This document shows positions 52,331 through 62,038 of a stretch of DNA of 64,000 nt, piece after piece; within the stretch, counting starts at the first letter, position 1; each line of letters begins with the position of its first letter. Origin of the DNA: Tolypothrix tenuis PCC 7101 (lineage in GTDB: Bacteria > Cyanobacteriota > Cyanobacteriia > Cyanobacteriales > Nostocaceae). The notes beneath the pieces are model-generated. The model was not told the origin of the DNA, did no database searches, and worked only from the letters and a program-made list of their open reading frames with translations. Both the position numbers and the translations under genes were made by a program. The stretch spans positions 372,001-436,000 of the forward strand of contig NZ_AP018248.1 of NCBI RefSeq assembly GCF_002368295.1, in the 5' to 3' direction.

Positions 52331-53200
52331 AGAGAATAATCAGTAATGTCTTGTATAGTGAAATACAGTTCAGTGAAGAAAATTAATTACAGGACTTACT
52401 CAACTGGTACACCAATTTTCTGGTTTAAGAGTCAAAAGTCAAGTGTCAAAGGTCAAGGGTTAAAAATTCAGTTTTTTTGGACTTTTGACGGTTGAACGCC
52501 AGTTCACTCAACGGAGGGAACCTCCGCACGTGACTGGCTCCCCTGGACAGTCTAAACAAAAAATAATGTGACACTTACGTAAGTCCTAAATTAATAACAA
52601 AACCAAAAAACTAGGTACTCAACAAAAAAAACAGAACAATAATTTTGGAGGGGGTTTGGGGGACGCAACCGTCACCCAATCGGGGGTTTGGGGGATTCTC
52701 CCCCAATTGATCTGGCTTCTTTCTATAAGTGATAAATCAATCGCTAATGATATTAACCCAAGCGTATTGTTGTATAGTGGATATTCTGCCCAGCCCAATC
52801 ATATAAATTAAAATTACATTAGCTGTAAATATTAGGAAAAATCAATCCAAAATCCAAAATCTAAAATCCAAAATTAATTAACCCCCATTTCTCTCTACAG
52901 CTATGCGAGAGGATGGAGGTTAATTGTTGTATTTAATAATGTCAAAATGCGACTTTAATAAAATATTAACTGTTTGTTTGAAAATAACAAACACAATAGC
53001 TTAAAATCTGAAAATTCCGACTTGCAAATGTCCTGAACACTTAATTAATAAATGACAGGTTAAATCAAAATAAAATAGAAAATCTAGAAACAGCCTACAA
53101 ATTTGGTGTTGAGATTCATTTTTTACTTTTCATAATTCAAAATTTTGGTACTAGTGCGTAAATTTGAATTTTGAATTTTAAAGTTGAATCTTGCACTTCA
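52331..53200. other. 870-bp repeat-bearing gap without genes
   Basis: Holds TTTTGAC-type short repeats (about 52425-52495), a short ACGCCAGT...ACTGGC palindromic unit (52497-52545), GGGGGTTTGGGGGA tandem pieces (about 52650-52710) and AAAATCCAAAATC units (about 52846-52876). Otherwise AT-rich. No reading frame or RNA gene is seen. Confidence 0.6.
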
Positions 53201-54514
53201 TCAGCCTGTTTGAACTTCCAGATTGCCGTTACGGATAGCCCATGCTAGGTCTAACAGTTGAGTCCAACGCTTTTGCAGTTGTTTGGGGGTACATTTGAGT
53301 GTTTTAGCGATCGCTTGGTCGCTGTGTCTGGCTGTTTTTAACTGCAAAATTTGCTGTTGCTGTTCAGTCAGTAGACCTAAAAAGGTTTGCCACTGTTGAG
53401 CAGATAAGCCCAATCTATGCTCTAAACCAGCACCTAACCATTGATGTACCAATTGCCAATGATGTTGCTTGGCGAATTTTTCTACATGATATTTAAAGCG
53501 TTGTTGCAGATAATCGCGCTGACGGCTGGTGAGACCGAGAATTTGGTCGATTTCGGGTGCAGATAGGTCTTGTAGTTTCAAGGTGAGGTAATCTACACAA
53601 TCAGATTGACCTTGAGATTCAAGATAATTAATTAACTCAGTAATAACGCGATCGCGTTCTGATTCTTCTGAGGGATCGAAGTTAGTTTGGGCGATCATCT
53701 GGGATCTCAGCTGTTGTACAGCCGAGTTACGCTGGTAGGCTTCGCCTTCTTCACTCTTGGCAGACTCTACTGCCATTTCAATATCTACAGTAGTTTCTTG
53801 AGGCTGGCGACGCGCAAAACCTTGGGCGCGTAAGATAATTAACTGCTGACTCGCGCTACCTGGTAAATTGATGCGGCGCTTGGCATACTGTTCTGTAAAT
53901 GCCATGTATTCCGCTAATTGTAACTGAGTGCGTGGTGTGTAATCTTCAGCTAGTTCATTTTCCCGGCGGAAAGCTTTGATAGCTTCGATATAAAAGGCTT
54001 GCAGAAAATCTTCAATCAGGTTGTAACGCCCCTGAAATCCCATATCTGAGCCGGAAATAGTCACATGACGGTAAACCATAGCACCGAGACTGCTATGTAA
54101 TTCTACCCGACCTCTGCGTGATCCCAGTTGGTAGTAACGCAGACATTTTTGCAAACGATGTCTCGCTAAGGTTAGCTGCCAAGCTTGGATTTCTCCCGAG
54201 GTTTGGATGCGGGCGCTTTTATCACAAATGCGTTCCACTTCCTTCGCTATGCGTTTTGCTACCGCTTGCACACACCCAGGTGCAGCTTTTACTTGAGTTT
54301 GGATTTCTTCAACTAGCAGTTGCATCAAAGTATTAATGTTACTGGCTGTTACTTCGTCAGTTGCAGCTTGGAAGTCAAAAGCGGATGTAGAAGTTGGTAG
54401 ATTAGCAAGGTTAGCTTTCATAACTTTTTCCAGGAAATGGTATTGCACCTTATAACAATGTCGTTTCAGCACCTGAGTTGTTTCTTGATTGGTGAAAATT
54501 TTGGTATTCATCAT
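53201..54514 (-). CDS. HetZ-family protein
   Basis: A 437-residue protein closely resembling HetZ, an early regulator of heterocyst differentiation in Nostoc/Anabaena. Landmarks: IAKEVERICDKSARIQTSGEIQAWQLTLARHRLQKCLRYYQLGSRRGRVELHSSLGAMVY at about 89-148, FRRENELAEDYTPRTQLQLAEYMAFTEQYAKRRI, and a C-terminal helix-turn-helix-like end (QILGLTSRQRDYLQQRFKYHVEKFA). The true hetZ is normally followed by patU genes; here none is adjacent, so this may be a HetZ paralogue. Start ATG 54514 (MMNTK...) with GGGAG 5 bases upstream; the extension before MKANLANLPTS is less typical, and the alternative start near residue 32 (ATG) is possible. Confidence 0.82.
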   Translation of the reverse strand: MMNTKIFTNQETTQVLKRHCYKVQYHFLEKVMKANLANLPTSTSAFDFQAATDEVTASNINTLMQLLVEEIQTQVKAAPGCVQAVAKRIAKEVERICDKSARIQTSGEIQAWQLTLARHRLQKCLRYYQLGSRRGRVELHSSLGAMVYRHVTISGSDMGFQGRYNLIEDFLQAFYIEAIKAFRRENELAEDYTPRTQLQLAEYMAFTEQYAKRRINLPGSASQQLIILRAQGFARRQPQETTVDIEMAVESAKSEEGEAYQRNSAVQQLRSQMIAQTNFDPSEESERDRVITELINYLESQGQSDCVDYLTLKLQDLSAPEIDQILGLTSRQRDYLQQRFKYHVEKFAKQHHWQLVHQWLGAGLEHRLGLSAQQWQTFLGLLTEQQQQILQLKTARHSDQAIAKTLKCTPKQLQKRWTQLLDLAWAIRNGNLEVQTG

Positions 54515-54524
54515 CAAGACTCCC

Positions 54525-54541
54525 TGTGAGCACCGCTCACA
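54525..54541 (-). promoter_or_regulatory. Perfect 7-bp dyad abutting the HetZ-family ribosome binding site
   Basis: TGTGAGC-ACC-GCTCACA, a symmetrical stem or operator, ends next to GGGAG (54520-54524), 10 bases before the start codon. It could be a protein operator or an RNA hairpin that limits access to the ribosome binding site. Confidence 0.5.
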
Positions 54542-54790
54542 TATATGACTGTAGGCAATCTGAAAAAGTTACAGGGAAGGTATTGTGTCGGTTTTTTCAA
54601 AAGCAACCTCATGACTAGTGGCACAGGGGGATTTACCATGTTCTAAAATCAGCCACAACTCTTGCTGCGCCGGACTTTGCCGTCAGCTGCTTCTAGCCGT
54701 TCCTCACCCTGTATTTAGGACAATTGTTAAACTGGAGCTTTTTTAATTAGATTTTCCGAAATCGACGAATCAGGTTGTGAATTATACTCT

Positions 54791-55450
54791 CTAAACCCAT
54801 GCTGCTGCGGCTTCCCAACCTAAACCTCGTCTTGTAACCATTGGCTGATCTCCAGTTAGATCTAATATTGTTGACACTTCATATGTGGGTTCTTCGCCAG
54901 TGTCTACAATAATATCTACCAAGCTATCCAAACGGTCAAATAATTCTACCTGAGACAAATTAGAATTGGCGTTAGCTCCTACTATCCCATCATCATCCTC
55001 ATCTGGCGGCAGATGAGCTGAAGTAGAAATAATGGGATTGCCCAGTGCTGTCAGTAATGCTAAACATACAGTATGGTCTGGTACTCGTATGCCAGTAGTT
55101 TTGCGCTTGGGGTTCTGCGCTAGGCGTGGTACTAACTTTGTAGCAGGTAACAAAAATGTGTATGGCCCTGGAATCAGGCGCTTCATAATTCGATAGCCTA
55201 TATCACTTACGAACGCATAAGTTGCCACATTTGACAGTGAAGGACATAAAAATGTCAGTGGTTTGTCATTCGCTAGCTGCTTAATTTTCCGTACTCGTTC
55301 CACCGCCGATTTAGCATTTAAATCACAACCAATTGCATAGACTGTATCAGTAGGGTAGAGCATTACTGCGCCGCTAGAGAGTGCCGATTTTATTTCCTCT
55401 ATTCGGCGGATTTGAGGATTATCAGGATGGACTGTGAAAATTTTTGCCAT
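54791..55450 (-). CDS. Sua5/YciO/YrdC family protein (L-threonylcarbamoyladenylate synthase type)
   Basis: 219 residues of the YrdC fold. MLYPTDTVYAIGCDL at about 30-44, RVRKIKQLANDKPLTFLCPSLSN at about 53-75 (Lys-Arg nucleotide site with the SxxRxxxKxRxxxKP-like pattern modified) and PIISTSAHLPPDEDDD at about 139-154. Threonylcarbamoyl-AMP is the precursor of t6A in tRNA. The short length and the KIKQLANDKP segment suggest the YciO branch, whose activity is weaker or different. The insertion DEDDDG is acidic. Divergent from larC by about 200 bases. Confidence 0.88.
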   Translation of the reverse strand: MAKIFTVHPDNPQIRRIEEIKSALSSGAVMLYPTDTVYAIGCDLNAKSAVERVRKIKQLANDKPLTFLCPSLSNVATYAFVSDIGYRIMKRLIPGPYTFLLPATKLVPRLAQNPKRKTTGIRVPDHTVCLALLTALGNPIISTSAHLPPDEDDDGIVGANANSNLSQVELFDRLDSLVDIIVDTGEEPTYEVSTILDLTGDQPMVTRRGLGWEAAAAWV

Positions 55451-55649
55451 AAAAAGTTTAGGAAGGAAAATTGAGGGTTGTATATTGCCAGGAAAATATA
55501 AAATTGAATACTAGGATAGGCAGTAAAGATAACTATATTTAAAACTGCGAAAACATCCTCAAAAGTTATTCAGTTGTCAGTTGTGAGTTATCAGCTTTTG
55601 CAATTTGTACTGTTAACTGATTACTATGTACTGATGAGTAATTTTATAT

Positions 55650-56921
55650 ATGACCACACTTGTTTATCTTCAATGTCCATCGGGAATTTCCGGTGATATG
55701 TGTTTGGGGGCCTTGGTAAGTCTGGGTGTTCCCTTGGAGTATTTAAGTGAAAAACTCAACAAATTGGGAATTGCCAAAGAGTACGAATTAACAGCCCAAT
55801 TAGTCCAGCATCATGGTCAGCAAGCTACTAAAGTCCATGTGGATTTAGTACATAATCATGCACACCATGATCACGAACATAGTCATCATCATGGACGACA
55901 TCTGCCAGAAATAGAACGCATGATTTTGCAAGCCGAATTGCCACAAAGAGCAGAAGCTTGGAGTTTAGCTGTATTTCGCCAACTAGCAGTGGCAGAAGGG
56001 GCTGTACACGGCATCGCCCCAGAGAAAGTTCATTTTCATGAGGTGGGTGCCGTGGATGCAATTGTGGACATTGTTGGCACTTGCTTGGGGTTAGATTGGT
56101 TAGGCGTTGGGAGCGATCGCGCAGGATGGCCTTTACTTTACTGTTCAGCGTTTCCCACAGGCGGAGGCACAGTGCGTGCAGCGCATGGAAAAATGGCAGT
56201 ACCAGTACCCGCTGTCTTGAAATTGTGGGAAATGCGGGGTTGTCCAGTTTATAGCAACGGAATTGAACGAGAATTAGTAACACCTACAGGAGCTGCGATC
56301 GCCACTACTTTGGCAAGAGAATTCGGTTCACCACCACCAATCACCATCAAGCAGGTAGGATTGGGAGCAGGTTCGATAAATTTGCCCATCCCCAATATAC
56401 TACGCATGTGGCTGGGTGAAAGCAGCAGTTTACAGGCAGATATTAGCAGTTATGACGATACTAGCCCTACTCTCGAAACCATTTCGGTACTAGAAACTCA
56501 AATTGATGACTTAAATCCCCAAGCAATTGGCTATGTATTTGAAGCATTATTTGCCGCAGGTGCAGTGGATGTCTTCACTCAATCTATAGGGATGAAAAAA
56601 TCTCGTCCTGGAATATTGCTCACTGTTATTTGTCATCCAGAAAATTTACTCAACTGTGAAGCAATTTTATTTCGGGAAACTACTACATTAGGAATTCGCC
56701 GCACAACTCAGCAACGGGCAATTTTACAAAGAGAAATTCAACAAGTAGAAACTGAATATGGTACAGTCCGCGTCAAGGTAGCTTGGCAGAGTAAAGGTGT
56801 TCTAGCTAATGTTCAACCAGAATACGAAGATTGTGCAGAATTAGCACGTAAACATCATATTCCTTGGCGCGAAATTCAACGGTTAGCGCTGCAAAGTTGG
56901 TATTTAAAAACAACAAGCTAA
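55650..56921 (+). CDS. larC: LarC, nickel-pincer cofactor biosynthesis protein
   Basis: 423 residues of the DUF111/LarC family, the CTP-dependent cyclometallase that inserts nickel into the pincer cofactor of lactate racemase and related enzymes. Start MTTLVYLQCPSGISGDMCLGALVSLG; a His-rich loop (HNHAHHDHEHSHHHGRHLP, about 69-87); VHFHEVGAVDAIVDIVG at about 126-142; and GGTVRAAHGKMAVPVPAVLKL. The C-terminal half has ETQIDDLNPQAIGYVFEALF. LarB and LarE are not in this window, nor is a racemase. ATG at 55650. Confidence 0.93.
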   Translation: MTTLVYLQCPSGISGDMCLGALVSLGVPLEYLSEKLNKLGIAKEYELTAQLVQHHGQQATKVHVDLVHNHAHHDHEHSHHHGRHLPEIERMILQAELPQRAEAWSLAVFRQLAVAEGAVHGIAPEKVHFHEVGAVDAIVDIVGTCLGLDWLGVGSDRAGWPLLYCSAFPTGGGTVRAAHGKMAVPVPAVLKLWEMRGCPVYSNGIERELVTPTGAAIATTLAREFGSPPPITIKQVGLGAGSINLPIPNILRMWLGESSSLQADISSYDDTSPTLETISVLETQIDDLNPQAIGYVFEALFAAGAVDVFTQSIGMKKSRPGILLTVICHPENLLNCEAILFRETTTLGIRRTTQQRAILQREIQQVETEYGTVRVKVAWQSKGVLANVQPEYEDCAELARKHHIPWREIQRLALQSWYLKTTS

Positions 56922-57030
56922 GTTAATCAAGCAAAGGGGAAAGGGGGAAAGGGAAAAGGTTAAGGGAAAAACCTTTAACCTTTTCCCTAAATTTAAGCAG
57001 TATTCTTGGATCTACTTATTGATTGCAAAC

Positions 57031-57062
57031 ATAAAAAATAGGGCAAGCATTTCGCTTACCCT
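57031..57062 (-). terminator. Terminator for the lipoprotein gene pair
   Basis: On the reverse strand: stem AGGGTAAGC / GCTTGCCCT (one G-U pair) with a 5-base loop, followed by ATTTTTTAT. It lies 35 bases after the stop of the gene at 57098 and convergent to larC. Confidence 0.75.
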
Positions 57063-57097
57063 GAATTTCATTTAACCGATGAGTGATTTTGATGAAC

Positions 57098-57637
57098 TTA
57101 TCTCAATGTTTTATTTACAGCATCACCTGCATTTCTGCCTAAGTCTTCAGCAGCATTTTGAGTGTTTTCTTTGATGTTTTCAAGACCGCGCTTGGTTCCT
57201 TTAGCAACACCTTCGCCTAATTCTGCAGCAGAACTACCGATATCTTCACCTAAGTTTTTCACTCTTTGACCAAAGGGTGTGCCTTGACGATAGTTTTCTA
57301 CATATTGTCCTGTGCTATCAATGCTTTTTTCATCTATGTTTCTTTGAGAATTATCGCGCAAAGCTTTAGCTCTTGCTTCTGCTGCTTTTTCATCTGCGCG
57401 GGCGCGGGGATCTACATCACTAAAGTTATTCATACCACCTTTAGGAGAGGCAAGCTCATAACTCTTTGTGGGATCGTAGCGTTCAGCATTGGGTGGTTGA
57501 GAACCAGGTTGAGAAGGTTGTCCAGCTATTGTAGGACGGTTACAAGCTTGTGTTACTAATAAAAGGATTCCTGCTAAGAAAACTCCTACTATTTTCACCG
57601 GACGAAAGTTTTGTAGCCAAGCTGTGAATTTTTTCAT
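57098..57637 (-). CDS. Predicted lipoprotein, function unknown (179 aa)
   Basis: N-terminal signal with basic start (MKKFTAWLQNFRPVK), hydrophobic core IVGVFLAGILLL and lipobox VTQAC at about 28-32, so lipidation at Cys32 is likely. The mature part is polar: proline/glutamine-rich linker, charged region (DEKAAEARAKALRDNSQRN) and an alanine/glutamate-rich C-terminus (GTKRGLENIKENTQNAAEDLGRN). It resembles helical stress-associated, CsbD- or apolipoprotein-like tails. The preceding gene in the same direction also encodes a lipoprotein with a similar tail. ATG at 57637. Confidence 0.82.
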   Translation of the reverse strand: MKKFTAWLQNFRPVKIVGVFLAGILLLVTQACNRPTIAGQPSQPGSQPPNAERYDPTKSYELASPKGGMNNFSDVDPRARADEKAAEARAKALRDNSQRNIDEKSIDSTGQYVENYRQGTPFGQRVKNLGEDIGSSAAELGEGVAKGTKRGLENIKENTQNAAEDLGRNAGDAVNKTLR

Positions 57638-57715
57638 GATGTTACTCCTTGCATTTTTTGACTAAATTATTGGACTGTAATTCCAGTACTTAACTTCAGT
57701 AAGCAAATAAATTTC

Positions 57716-58282
57716 TTATCTGCCTACTGCTGGATCTTTTTGTAATTCAGGTCTCGCACTTGCTTCATCTGCTTTCTCTTTCAAAAAGCCAGAAGCTTCT
57801 TTCACATTTTCTTTGACAGTATCAATACGGTCTTTAATGCGAGTGCCTACATTTGGTTCGCGCTGAATTAAACCACCTGGTTCGGGTTGTTTAAAATTCT
57901 TTTCGGTAATCAGGGGTAATTCACCTTCTTTTAGCACTCTACCTGTTGGTGTTTCTGCACCAGGATAAAGTATTTTGGATTCTTGATTAGTGGCAATTAA
58001 CAGTCCTGAAATTGGTTCTAAGCTAGCTTGGTCACGTTCATTCCGGCTGCTAGAGTTAGTAACTTTCGGATCGGTGGACATTCTATAATTGGTATATTTA
58101 TCTCCACCGTTTTTATATGGATTGTTTGCACCGCCAGCTTGTACAGCTGGATTTTGAGGATTTGCTCCTTGTGCATTTGCTCCAGTACAAGCAGTACTAA
58201 CTATCAAAAATAGACTGGCCACACAGACAGTTAAAATTTGGCGCAGTCGTAGTTTTTTCAATAAGGCTGTCAAACGATTCAC
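57716..58282 (-). CDS. Predicted lipoprotein, function unknown (188 aa)
   Basis: Signal with basic start (MNRLTALLKKLRLRQ), hydrophobic stretch LTVCVASLFLIVS and lipobox STAC. Mature part: NNPYKNGGDKYTNYRMSTDPKV, a segment with LLIATNQESKILYPGAETPTGR, and a charged amphipathic end (RIKDRIDTVKENVKEASGFLKEKADEA). Start: the GTG at 58282 has AAGGAGG 5 bases upstream; the longer frame from 58327 is rejected. 78 bases separate it from the next lipoprotein gene on the same strand, so they are probably an operon; the shared C-terminal helix pattern suggests one functional pair. Confidence 0.85.
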   Translation of the reverse strand: MNRLTALLKKLRLRQILTVCVASLFLIVSTACTGANAQGANPQNPAVQAGGANNPYKNGGDKYTNYRMSTDPKVTNSSSRNERDQASLEPISGLLIATNQESKILYPGAETPTGRVLKEGELPLITEKNFKQPEPGGLIQREPNVGTRIKDRIDTVKENVKEASGFLKEKADEASARPELQKDPAVGR

Positions 58283-58867
58283 TAAGTCCTCCTTGCAACT
58301 GTAAGCAAGCAAATTGACGCTGAACATAATTTGTTTGTCAGCGAAATTTTTGCTTGATTTAGTTGAGCAATGTTTTGTTCAACAATTATCAACAATAGAA
58401 ACTTTAAAAATGCTTTTCCTCTAGCGTAGGTCACATTTAAATAGCAACCAAGACACTATTTTTATCTAACTATGGAGAGAGATTATCTAAGATAATTAGC
58501 TTGCAATACTGATGGTACCTATTATTAAGCTACGCATCACAGTATATGCTCTTGCTTGTAAATTTGATTTTCAATTTATACTTGCTAATAAAAGCTTGTT
58601 AAAGAATATTAAATATTCGAGTTATGCTGAAGATAATTAGTAAAATACTCTTTTGTTTTTCCGGAAGTAGCTAGTAAGTAGGCGTTTACTTAACTAAGTT
58701 GAATGCAACTAAACCGAAATCATAAACTTGATGTTAGGTTTCGTTTATTAACCCAAGTTCTACAGTTTTCAGTTTTTCTCTTCCCCTCAACCATAATGTT
58801 AATCAGCTGATGTAACATAAAATTTGAGATGTTCAGCCTGAGGGTATTTAATCGTTAAATTGCTGGA
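58283..58867. other. AT-rich gap, promoters of divergent genes
   Basis: About 585 bases, AT-rich, no gene or clear hairpin seen. It separates the reverse lipoprotein pair from the forward flippase gene and probably holds both promoters. Confidence 0.5.
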
Positions 58868-59791
58868 ATGTGGAAAAAAATTTTACGTTGGGTAATTTTA
58901 GGCGGAACGCTGGTTTTTTTAGGCAAAGCCTTAAAAGATCATTGGCAAGAAGTAACAAATATCCAGATTGATACATCCGGATGGGCAATTTTAGCGATCG
59001 CAACTGGTGTGACTTTACTTGCACATACCTGGGCTGGCTGGGTATGGACTTGGATTCTCAAAGAGTTAAATCAACCTGTAGTATCCATTGAATTGATTCA
59101 GGTATATCTCAAAACAAATATTGCTAAGTATTTACCTGGCAATATTTGGCATCACTACGGCAGAATTGTAGCGGCAAAAAATGCTACAGGTTCTACTGGG
59201 GCTGCGACTTTAAGTGTCGTACTAGAACCACTCTTGATGGCTGCGGCTGCTTTAATTATCGTACTTGTATTTGGTACGCAATTGACTGCTGCCAATACTA
59301 ATATTTTGTTTTTAATATTGCAATTTCTGTGTTTGGCTGTGGTGCTTTGTGCGCTTCATCCCTGGTTTTTGAACCCAGTCATTCACTTTGTACATAAATT
59401 GAAAGCGAAAAAGCTGGATCGACAGGGTAGCGACTCCAGCAGCAATGTGCGTATTGAACGCTATCCTGTACGCCCTTTATTAGGAGAATTAGCCTTTTTA
59501 GGGTTGCGTGGGGCTGGGTTTATCTTAACTCTATTTGCCTTGGGGCCTGTGAATGCAGACCAAATTCCTTTATTGCTAGGGGCGTTTAGTTTTGCTTGGC
59601 TACTGGGGTTTGTTGTTCCTGGCGCGCCTGGGGGATTGGGTGTATTTGAAGCCACTGCGATCGCACTTTTGCAAAATCATTTTCCTGCGGCTGTGGTGAT
59701 TAGTGCGATCGCGCTCTATCGTTTAATTAGTATTGTCGCTGAAACTGCTGGTGCTGCTCTAGCTTGGCTTGATGAATACCTAGCTAAATAG
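58868..59791 (+). CDS. LPG synthase transmembrane-domain (UPF0104) family protein
   Basis: A 307-residue polytopic membrane protein of the lysylphosphatidylglycerol synthase TM (flippase) family without the aminoacyl-transferase domain. Visible: KTNIAKYLPGNIWHHYGRIVAAKNATGS at about 79-106, a family signature around the conserved YLPG, then SVVLEPLLMAAAAL, and the C-terminal VVPGAPGGLGVFEATAIALLQ (about 252-272) with the GAPGGLGxxE motif. Seven to eight helices. It probably moves a lipid or isoprenoid intermediate; cargo unknown. ATG at 58868. Confidence 0.9.
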   Translation: MWKKILRWVILGGTLVFLGKALKDHWQEVTNIQIDTSGWAILAIATGVTLLAHTWAGWVWTWILKELNQPVVSIELIQVYLKTNIAKYLPGNIWHHYGRIVAAKNATGSTGAATLSVVLEPLLMAAAALIIVLVFGTQLTAANTNILFLILQFLCLAVVLCALHPWFLNPVIHFVHKLKAKKLDRQGSDSSSNVRIERYPVRPLLGELAFLGLRGAGFILTLFALGPVNADQIPLLLGAFSFAWLLGFVVPGAPGGLGVFEATAIALLQNHFPAAVVISAIALYRLISIVAETAGAALAWLDEYLAK

Positions 59792-59826
59792 TTATTGGAT
59801 TTGTTCCCTGACAGAATTATTAATTC

Positions 59827-61161
59827 TCAGTCATCCATTCTCGACTGAGAGAAGACTCGATAATCATCTATATTTTCTGAATTTAATGCTTCTACGTCTG
59901 GCACACTTTCGTTGATTTTTATCAATGTGTATTCTACATTTTCGGCATAAATTGCAAATGTAATATTAAAGAACTCCAAAAAATTAATAAATTTTTGGCA
60001 TTCTTCTTCTGGAAAATTTTCATAGTATCTAATTAAGTGAGCAATTTTAATTTCTAAATGGCTACGTGCATTTTCACAAATTAAAATAATTTTTAATAGT
60101 AAAATTATTAATGTTAAAGGATGTCCTTGAGAAAGCAACAAATTAAATAATGCTGATGGTTCCGTGCCATTCTCTATAATTAAACAATCAATTAATCGAG
60201 TACAAATTCTCAGGAATAAGTTAGGAGTAACAACCTTTTCATCAGCCTCTTTTTTCCAGGAAGATAGAGTTTCTGATAATTGCTGCATCACGGTGTTTGT
60301 ACAACCTTGGGATGCTATAGTAAAAAATAAATAATTTTGCAGACTTTGTTTAAAATCTTTTAATTTCTGATTTTCTGTTTGTTTGATAAATATATTAGCA
60401 AGATTTTCATAACTGAATCTACCTTTTTTAACCAAAATAATTTTAATTATTCTGATAATATTATCACCCAAAAGACTAGGATTTTTGTAGCGAGATTTGC
60501 TAGACGCGGAAGACTGAGAACGAGCAATGTACATCGCTAATTCAAATTTAAATTTATCCTTCATCTGCCTAGAGAGCTTTCTGGCTACCTCTTGCTGTTC
60601 TCTGGGTTTCTTGTCGTCAAAGGCTTGGGCGGATAATAAATAAGAAGTGTAGCGATTAGCCCAGTTACTTTTAGTTGGTAAATCATTTACTTGTTTTTTG
60701 TATTTTTCAGCCAATAATTTGATGTCTTGATACTCTTGGCTGTTAATAAAATTTTTTAACCAAATCTTGTGTATTATCTCGTCACTGCTATTAGGTTGTT
60801 TTTGATATTGATAATCATCAAATAATTTAATTAATTCGTGGATATATTTATATCGCCTTTGAGCTTCCCAGTTATTTACTAATATATAAAAGCAACGTTT
60901 GATTGTATAACTAAAATCTTTTTCTTTCTTCATGAAAGAAATTCTATATAATCCAGTTGATTTAGCTAAATTAGGTGAATCATTGAAATCTATAAATAAA
61001 CTTTTAAACTCTTGCAACGTATCATCTGGTCGCCATTTTTGCACTATTCCGACAAGAAAGCTGTAAAGCCTTTCTTGTGCAATTTGCAGATTCATTGGTT
61101 GAGACTTGCTTTTAACAATATCCTGCTCTTCCTGACTAATGTCTAAACCATTAATTGCCAT
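59827..61161 (-). CDS. Hypothetical protein, likely conserved in cyanobacteria (444 aa)
   Basis: Function unknown. No membrane helices; a largely helical soluble protein. Segments that look conserved: MNLQIAQERLYSFLVGIVQKW, KRCFYILVNNWEAQRRYKYIHELIKLF, NRYTSYLLSAQAFD, MYIARSQSSASS, FSYENLANIFIKQTENQ and LIILLLKIILICENARSHLEIKIAHLIRYYENFPEEEC. This recalls a family of cyanobacterial hypotheticals of about 420 residues with the same NNWxxxR and FIKQT parts. Base composition is more AT-rich than that of neighbours. Start: ATG 61161 is preferred over TTG 61173; the ATG at MNLQ (about residue 23) is also possible. Confidence 0.78.
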   Translation of the reverse strand: MAINGLDISQEEQDIVKSKSQPMNLQIAQERLYSFLVGIVQKWRPDDTLQEFKSLFIDFNDSPNLAKSTGLYRISFMKKEKDFSYTIKRCFYILVNNWEAQRRYKYIHELIKLFDDYQYQKQPNSSDEIIHKIWLKNFINSQEYQDIKLLAEKYKKQVNDLPTKSNWANRYTSYLLSAQAFDDKKPREQQEVARKLSRQMKDKFKFELAMYIARSQSSASSKSRYKNPSLLGDNIIRIIKIILVKKGRFSYENLANIFIKQTENQKLKDFKQSLQNYLFFTIASQGCTNTVMQQLSETLSSWKKEADEKVVTPNLFLRICTRLIDCLIIENGTEPSALFNLLLSQGHPLTLIILLLKIILICENARSHLEIKIAHLIRYYENFPEEECQKFINFLEFFNITFAIYAENVEYTLIKINESVPDVEALNSENIDDYRVFSQSRMDD

Positions 61162-62038
61162 ACCTGTTTTCAAGAACCAAAGCGTTGCTGATCATATTGT
61201 TATCAGCTTAACCTTAGCAAACCAGAGTATCAATCAATAATTCATAAATTACGTAATTTTTTACCGAAATTTAGGTAAAAATACCAACAAATTTCTTCGA
61301 TGTAATATGAAAATTTAACTTACACTTCAGCAGTCTTCACTGTTAAGTAAGCTTAGAGTATAAAATTTATCTCTAAAAAATGTCAATGTTTGTGTTTCTT
61401 TCATCTTATATTGGCTGCAAAGCCGCACAAGATCAAGATTTTAATCTAGTTTACTCATCTAATTTGTTTGAGCATAAACGAAATACTGTGAGCTTTATTA
61501 CCTCTCGGACATTCTCTAAGCACATACATCTTGCTTGTACATCTTTGGGCTGATTTATACTTAAGCTGGTTAAATATTTTATTAAGTAATATTACAAAAT
61601 AACTAGATTTATTAATGTATAAAAAATACTTGCAAATTTTGCGTTTAAAGCTTTTGGGAGATCGGCGTAATTCGCAATTCAAAATAACTGGAGAGGTTGG
61701 TCATTGGTCAGGGTTTCAAGCTTATTTACAGTTCGTAACATAGTTCGGTTTACTTCCACTGAGTTACTTATGTTTAAAAGCTGATTCAGGAGCATAAATT
61801 TTCCCGACTGCGCCTGATGCTCAAAACCTACAAGCAAACTTCAGAAAAATCTTCTGGACTAAATCCCCGGTTCCTAGTATAAAATTTCCCCTAATTCCAC
61901 AGGCAGATATAAATTTATCTTAGTTACCGTTGCAAAGCTTAAACAAAATAATAATGATGATTTAGCACTATCTTTAAACAGAAGGACTACAATCAAAACG
62001 GATAAATTAGCACTGTAACCAAGGAGGCATACAAAGCT
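61162..62038. other. AT-rich gap upstream of the membrane microprotein
   Basis: About 870 bases with no credible long frame; a 75-codon reverse frame at 61455-61682 is AT-rich and lacks a ribosome binding site. Two TTAGCACT elements (61960s and 62007s) lie upstream of the microprotein and may be promoter-related. Nothing else is seen. Confidence 0.5.

Noticed and set aside
61455..61682. 75-codon reverse frame in the long gap before the microprotein
   Set aside because: AT-rich, no ribosome binding site, and composition unlike the neighbouring genes.
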